From assembly GCA_026702755.1 (NCBI GenBank), contig JAPPBX010000069.1, positions 1-64,000 on the forward strand: a stretch of 64,000 nucleotides of DNA, given 5' to 3'. Of the stretch, positions 60,982 through 64,000 are shown piece after piece (the first letter of the stretch is position 1; every line of letters starts with the position of its first letter). The notes under the pieces were generated by a model. That model was not told the DNA's origin and searched no databases. It saw nothing but the letters and a program-made list of their open reading frames with translations. The stretch is from Candidatus Poribacteria bacterium (GTDB lineage: Bacteria; Poribacteria; WGA-4E; WGA-3G). A program made the position numbers and the translations under genes.

Positions 60982-62361
60982 ATGAAACTGCAAAAGCACC
61001 TTATACGACTGTTCACACTGCTGTTTTTAGTCTTATCGTTGGCACTGACGCATTCAGCAGTTGCACAACAGGACAAACCCGATAAAAAAGGACTCATCCT
61101 CTTCGATTTCCCAGAGCCGCTTGAGGCAAAAGTCGAGGTTAACTTAACCGCAAAACTCATCAATTTAGTCACCAAATCGGTGAGCAATCAACCAGAGGTC
61201 GTCGAGTTGATTCAGATGTTAGACGGCATCTATGTCCGTACCTACGATAGAACGACTATTGATGAGAAGAAATTAGTTAACTATTTCAAGGATAAACTCA
61301 AAAAGGATGAGTGGGAGGTCCTTGTCAAGATTGAGGAAAAAAGTGAAACGGTGGAAATCAACCTACTGTTTGACGAAGAGAAAGTTTACGGGATTTTCGC
61401 TATCATCATCCCGAAAAGGTCTGGAGAAGCCACCTTTGTCAACATCGTCGGAGAGATCGCACCAGAGCGCATTGAGGAGTTGCTCGGAAATCTAAGCAAT
61501 TTCGGTGCGATAGACATCGATTTTGGAGACAAATTGAAGGGGCAATGGAAAAGAGAAGACCCGCGAGAGAAAGCGATAGTCATGATTCTCGGTAGTGCAT
61601 TTTTCACAAATCCGGGAATCAATAGATTCAACTATAGAATGGATGATGTCCTCGCTCCGGAACGCCAAAGCGAAATGGCACAACTGATATCTCAAATTAA
61701 AGCGTTTAATCCTACCAAGATAGCTGTTTATGCGGACGACAGCTATGATGCGGAGCTTAACGCAAACTATCAAAACTACTTGGAAGGCACCTACGAACGC
61801 ACACGGCGGCTGGAGGACCAAATCGGCTTTCCATTAGCACAACAGATGGGACACCCGAAACTTTACTGTGTTGCTGACTGGCCCGAACACAGGCCGATTA
61901 TTGATGAAATCGATCGGAGTTTAATGGACTACGACGCGTTCGCGGAAGCACACAATCAGGCATATCTCCTACCGAGCATATCTTCGAGCGATGAAAAAGT
62001 TCGGCAGAGTGCAGATGGCACACTCTGGGTCGAACGTGTGGGATACGAACCTCTAATTGATATGTATATCCGGATTAACGAGCCTGAAGAACTCCGCGCC
62101 GGCCATCAATTATACCTGCGCACCGCACGCATTGGACTCAAAGACCAATACCCGGGTGCGAATTGGGTTTCACATTGGTGGTATGCGCATAATCTCAAGA
62201 ATTTCGTGAACATCACCCGAATCACTGAGTCTACCGATGATCGCATTCTGCTGATTATTGGTGCTGGACATGTCTATCTGATTCAGCAGTTCCTTGAGGA
62301 TTCGGGAGATTACATCGTCGAAAGTCCGCTGCAATACTTAAATCCAACAGCAACCAATTGA
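60982..62361 (+). CDS. DUF4252-DUF5694 fusion, exported
   Basis: 459 residues. A signal peptide (FTLLFLVLSLALTHSAVA) and a DUF4252 domain (KVEVNLTAKLINLVTKSVS...VYVRTYDR-like GIYVRTYDR...GIFAIIIPKRSGEATFVNIVGEI) occupy the first 190 residues. From about 195 the protein is DUF5694-like: KAIVMILGSAFFTNPGINRFNYRMDDVLAPERQSEMAQLISQ and FNPTKIAVYADDSYD, ending LIIGAGHVYLIQQFLEDSG. The DUF5694 fold is related to TraB/PrgY-type hydrolase-like proteins; activity unknown. AAGGAG stands before the ATG. A cut-off paralogue of its C-terminal domain follows at 62471. Confidence 0.8.
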   Translation: MKLQKHLIRLFTLLFLVLSLALTHSAVAQQDKPDKKGLILFDFPEPLEAKVEVNLTAKLINLVTKSVSNQPEVVELIQMLDGIYVRTYDRTTIDEKKLVNYFKDKLKKDEWEVLVKIEEKSETVEINLLFDEEKVYGIFAIIIPKRSGEATFVNIVGEIAPERIEELLGNLSNFGAIDIDFGDKLKGQWKREDPREKAIVMILGSAFFTNPGINRFNYRMDDVLAPERQSEMAQLISQIKAFNPTKIAVYADDSYDAELNANYQNYLEGTYERTRRLEDQIGFPLAQQMGHPKLYCVADWPEHRPIIDEIDRSLMDYDAFAEAHNQAYLLPSISSSDEKVRQSADGTLWVERVGYEPLIDMYIRINEPEELRAGHQLYLRTARIGLKDQYPGANWVSHWWYAHNLKNFVNITRITESTDDRILLIIGAGHVYLIQQFLEDSGDYIVESPLQYLNPTATN

Positions 62362-62470
62362 TAAACTCCAAGTTTGCGACAGCGTTAGCGGACATAAAAC
62401 AGGAATGCGCTGAGACATCGAGACCCTGAAACGAAGGCAGTGTCTCAGTGTAGAACGGAGAAACACGCAC

Positions 62471-62638
62471 ATGAAACCCACAGTCATGGTTCTCGGCACT
62501 TATCACATGGCAAATCCAGGGGCGGACGCTGTTAACTTTGAGGCGGATGAGGTCTTGGCTCCTAAAAGACAGCGCGAACTACAACAACTCGTTGAACAGC
62601 TCGCGCGATTTAATCCGACCAAGATAACCATTGAGTAG
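62471..62638 (+). pseudogene. Truncated DUF5694 gene
   Basis: A 55-codon frame beginning MKPTVMVLGTYHMANPGAD, then EADEVLAPKRQRELQQLVEQ and FNPTKITIE, ending in TAG. It matches the first 55 residues of the DUF5694 domain in the preceding gene (VMILGSAFFTNPG, DDVLAPERQ, FNPTKIAVY) and stops where the family continues for another 200 residues. It is a decayed or interrupted paralogue; a short functional peptide is less likely. Confidence 0.7.
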
Positions 62639-62651
62639 GAGGACTCACAAT

Positions 62652-63470
62652 ATGGGCACAAAACAGGTACAAACCAACGAATTCCCAAAGCATCCTTTTC
62701 CACAGAAACGTCCAGACGTAAAAATTGTTGAGAGCGACGATCGGATCTCTGAAGTTAACTGTTCGGAACTTCAATGGTGGTTTGCTGTTCCAGAGATGGG
62801 TGAACCCCACTTCCGGGCTGAGTATGATGCCAATACACTGGAACTCGACGTAATTGTAGAAATGACCCCTACCGCATCCGCGACAATTCGGGGCATCAAT
62901 TGCGTAGAACTCCGAGTCGAAGAATGGTTGGTACCAAGGGACTGGCCCCCAGGGGGTGTTCCAGATCTGATGTATGCAACGATTGACGATACCTATACAA
63001 GATGGATTTCCGTTGTTGATACAATAGATGGGAAAAGGGTATCCAACACAATAGGAGATGATGGGTTTGAAGAGCAGTGGGGTGGTCCCGCGCAACGTCG
63101 GATCGTAGACGATGGTCGTTACCAACTTCAAGCTGATGGTTCGTACAAAATTACCGACGGTCAGGGGTTCGGAGCAGGCACATACGATGTGACAATCGGT
63201 GAAAATACTTTTCACTGTCTCCGCGTCTTAGATGTTGACATTTCCGACCCACACGGCGGTGAACTTGCGGAGGTTTTTGTTGAAAGCAGTAATGGACGCA
63301 CAGTTTTCTTCAGACGCTATGACGGTCGCTACTTACGAGGACATGATTTGGTGGCCAAATATCCAAACAATCGCCGTATTGTCATCAATGATGTCGTCTA
63401 TGTCCACAGCGATTGCAGCGGATGGTCACACGATCAGTTGACATCTTTCTCTCTGCGCCCAATCTCTTAA
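62652..63470 (+). CDS. Protein of unknown function
   Basis: 272 residues; I do not recognise a family. The start at 62652 has AGGAGG nine bases upstream. No signal peptide or membrane helix. Blocks worth noting are VPEMGEPHFRAEYDANTLELDVIVEM, WLVPRDWPPGGVPDLMYATIDD, GAGTYDVTIGENTFHCLRVLDVDI and FFRRYDGRYLRGHDLVAKYPNN, a mostly beta-strand pattern with many aromatic and acidic residues. It stands directly after the truncated DUF5694 gene. Confidence 0.7.
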   Translation: MGTKQVQTNEFPKHPFPQKRPDVKIVESDDRISEVNCSELQWWFAVPEMGEPHFRAEYDANTLELDVIVEMTPTASATIRGINCVELRVEEWLVPRDWPPGGVPDLMYATIDDTYTRWISVVDTIDGKRVSNTIGDDGFEEQWGGPAQRRIVDDGRYQLQADGSYKITDGQGFGAGTYDVTIGENTFHCLRVLDVDISDPHGGELAEVFVESSNGRTVFFRRYDGRYLRGHDLVAKYPNNRRIVINDVVYVHSDCSGWSHDQLTSFSLRPIS

Positions 63471-63696
63471 TTGGAGGTCCATCACGGATGAACCATTCAG
63501 TCAAAGCAGAACAGGGCTTTTGAGCAAGTAAAACTTACGTAAATTTTCCACCTGTAGACGCGGTTTTATGAAGATTAAAAATTCAGTTCAGTGATGTGTA
63601 GTGTTAATTTTTAGAATTGGGTTTCTGTAAAAAGCGAATCTCTTAATTTTTTCCACTATGCACCTATTCTTCCTCAAAATCGCACCCTTAATTATT

Positions 63697-63788
63697 AGGA
63701 CTTACGCAATTTTCTAATGAGGCCCTACGACCCGCATACCATTGGCGAGGTTTAAAACCTCGTCAGCAAAGGGAGCTGCGTAAGTCCT
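63697..63788. mobile_element. Small palindromic MITE-like element
   Basis: 92 bases bounded by perfect 12-bp inverted repeats AGGACTTACGCA (63697) and TGCGTAAGTCCT (63777), with the inner palindrome GAGGTTT-A-AAACCTC at 63748-63762. The inner word is nearly the same as the one at 7387-7407. No gene. The rest of the gap 63471-63822 shows nothing recognisable. Confidence 0.65.
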
Positions 63789-63822
63789 GGTTTAAACAGG
63801 CATTGTAATGAGGGGCAGAGAA

Positions 63823-64000
63823 ATGAAACTGTACGAAGGAATTTCAACAGGACTCGTTGCCATTTTTCAGGAAAAAATGCGTTCGGCGTTAACAATGTTG
63901 GGTATCATCATTGGGATTGCTGCCGTCCTCGCAATGCTCGCTATCGGCGATGGTGCGAAGCGCATCGTCATGCAAGAGTTTGAAAAGTTTGGCGGTCATT
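63823..64000 (+). CDS. MacB/FtsX-type ABC transporter permease, N-terminal fragment
   Basis: Open to the window end: 59 residues visible, starting MKLYEGISTGLVAIFQEKMRS and continuing ALTMLGIIIGIAAVLAMLAIGDGAKR, the standard first membrane helix and MacB_PCD start of the FtsX-like permeases that power mechanotransmission or lipoprotein/antibiotic export with an ABC ATPase. GAGGGG lies upstream. The remainder is outside the window. Confidence 0.85.
   Translation, partial: MKLYEGISTGLVAIFQEKMRSALTMLGIIIGIAAVLAMLAIGDGAKRIVMQEFEKFGGH

Overview
The window looks like one contig from an uncultivated Gram-negative-type bacterium, most probably a member of Candidatus Poribacteria or a close relative. 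This is an inference from content. Secreted LamG, discoidin-like and glucanase-fold proteins share a C-terminal T-W-G/A-x-L/I-K tail, Gfo/Idh/MocA oxidoreductases occur repeatedly, palindromic intergenic elements are frequent, and the ribonucleotide reductase is B12-dependent. No 16S rRNA or complete tRNA gene is present to settle it.

Layout. 0-6 kb, minus strand: uvrA, a large internally duplicated nucleotidyltransferase-like protein and an MNT-HEPN fusion. 6-10.5 kb, plus strand: a VOC enzyme, two exported proteins with the TWG tail, an oxidoreductase, an ArsC/Spx-like gene that reads as a selenoprotein through an in-frame TGA, and an NAD-dependent epimerase. 10.5-18 kb: a defence-like island with two DNA methyltransferases (one fused to a nuclease-like domain), a PD-(D/E)XK membrane protein, and an overlapping AAA ATPase plus small PD-(D/E)XK-like pair. 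A 960-base gap inside it holds a densely hairpinned segment. 18-23.5 kb, minus strand: an ASPIC/UnbV repeat protein coupled to a TPR protein, a LamG protein and a radical SAM protein.

23.7-42.9 kb, minus strand: a long division and cell-wall (dcw) cluster, in transcription order rsmH, ftsL-like, ftsI, murE, alpha/beta hydrolase, murF, ddl, mraY, murD, ftsW, murG, murC, ftsQ, ftsA, ftsZ. It covers peptidoglycan precursor synthesis from UDP-MurNAc onward, lipid II assembly and the divisome. No mraZ or murB is seen. MurF carries an unusual multi-pass membrane domain.

44-49.5 kb, plus strand: a promoter, two near-identical copies of a structured RNA element with a terminator after the first copy, a DUF3800 gene directly behind the second copy, hydantoinase B, an alpha/alpha-toroid protein, and a P-loop/deoxyribosyltransferase-like fusion. 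49.5-57.3 kb, minus strand: RNase P RNA, nrdJ, tyrS, a Uma2 nuclease, and RraA-like and HpcH/HpaI-like aldolases. 57.5-64 kb, plus strand: an MDR dehydrogenase, a MITE-like element, an ECF sigma/anti-sigma/DUF4252 operon, a truncated DUF5694 gene, an unknown gene, a second small palindromic element, and the start of a MacB/FtsX-type permease.

The strongest candidates for something new are the tandem structured RNA with DUF3800 (44.0-45.5 kb), the selenocysteine ArsC-like gene (9.43-9.77 kb), the shared TWG tail with its orphan copy at 8277-8315, and the ATPase/nuclease pair at 15.9-17.9 kb.
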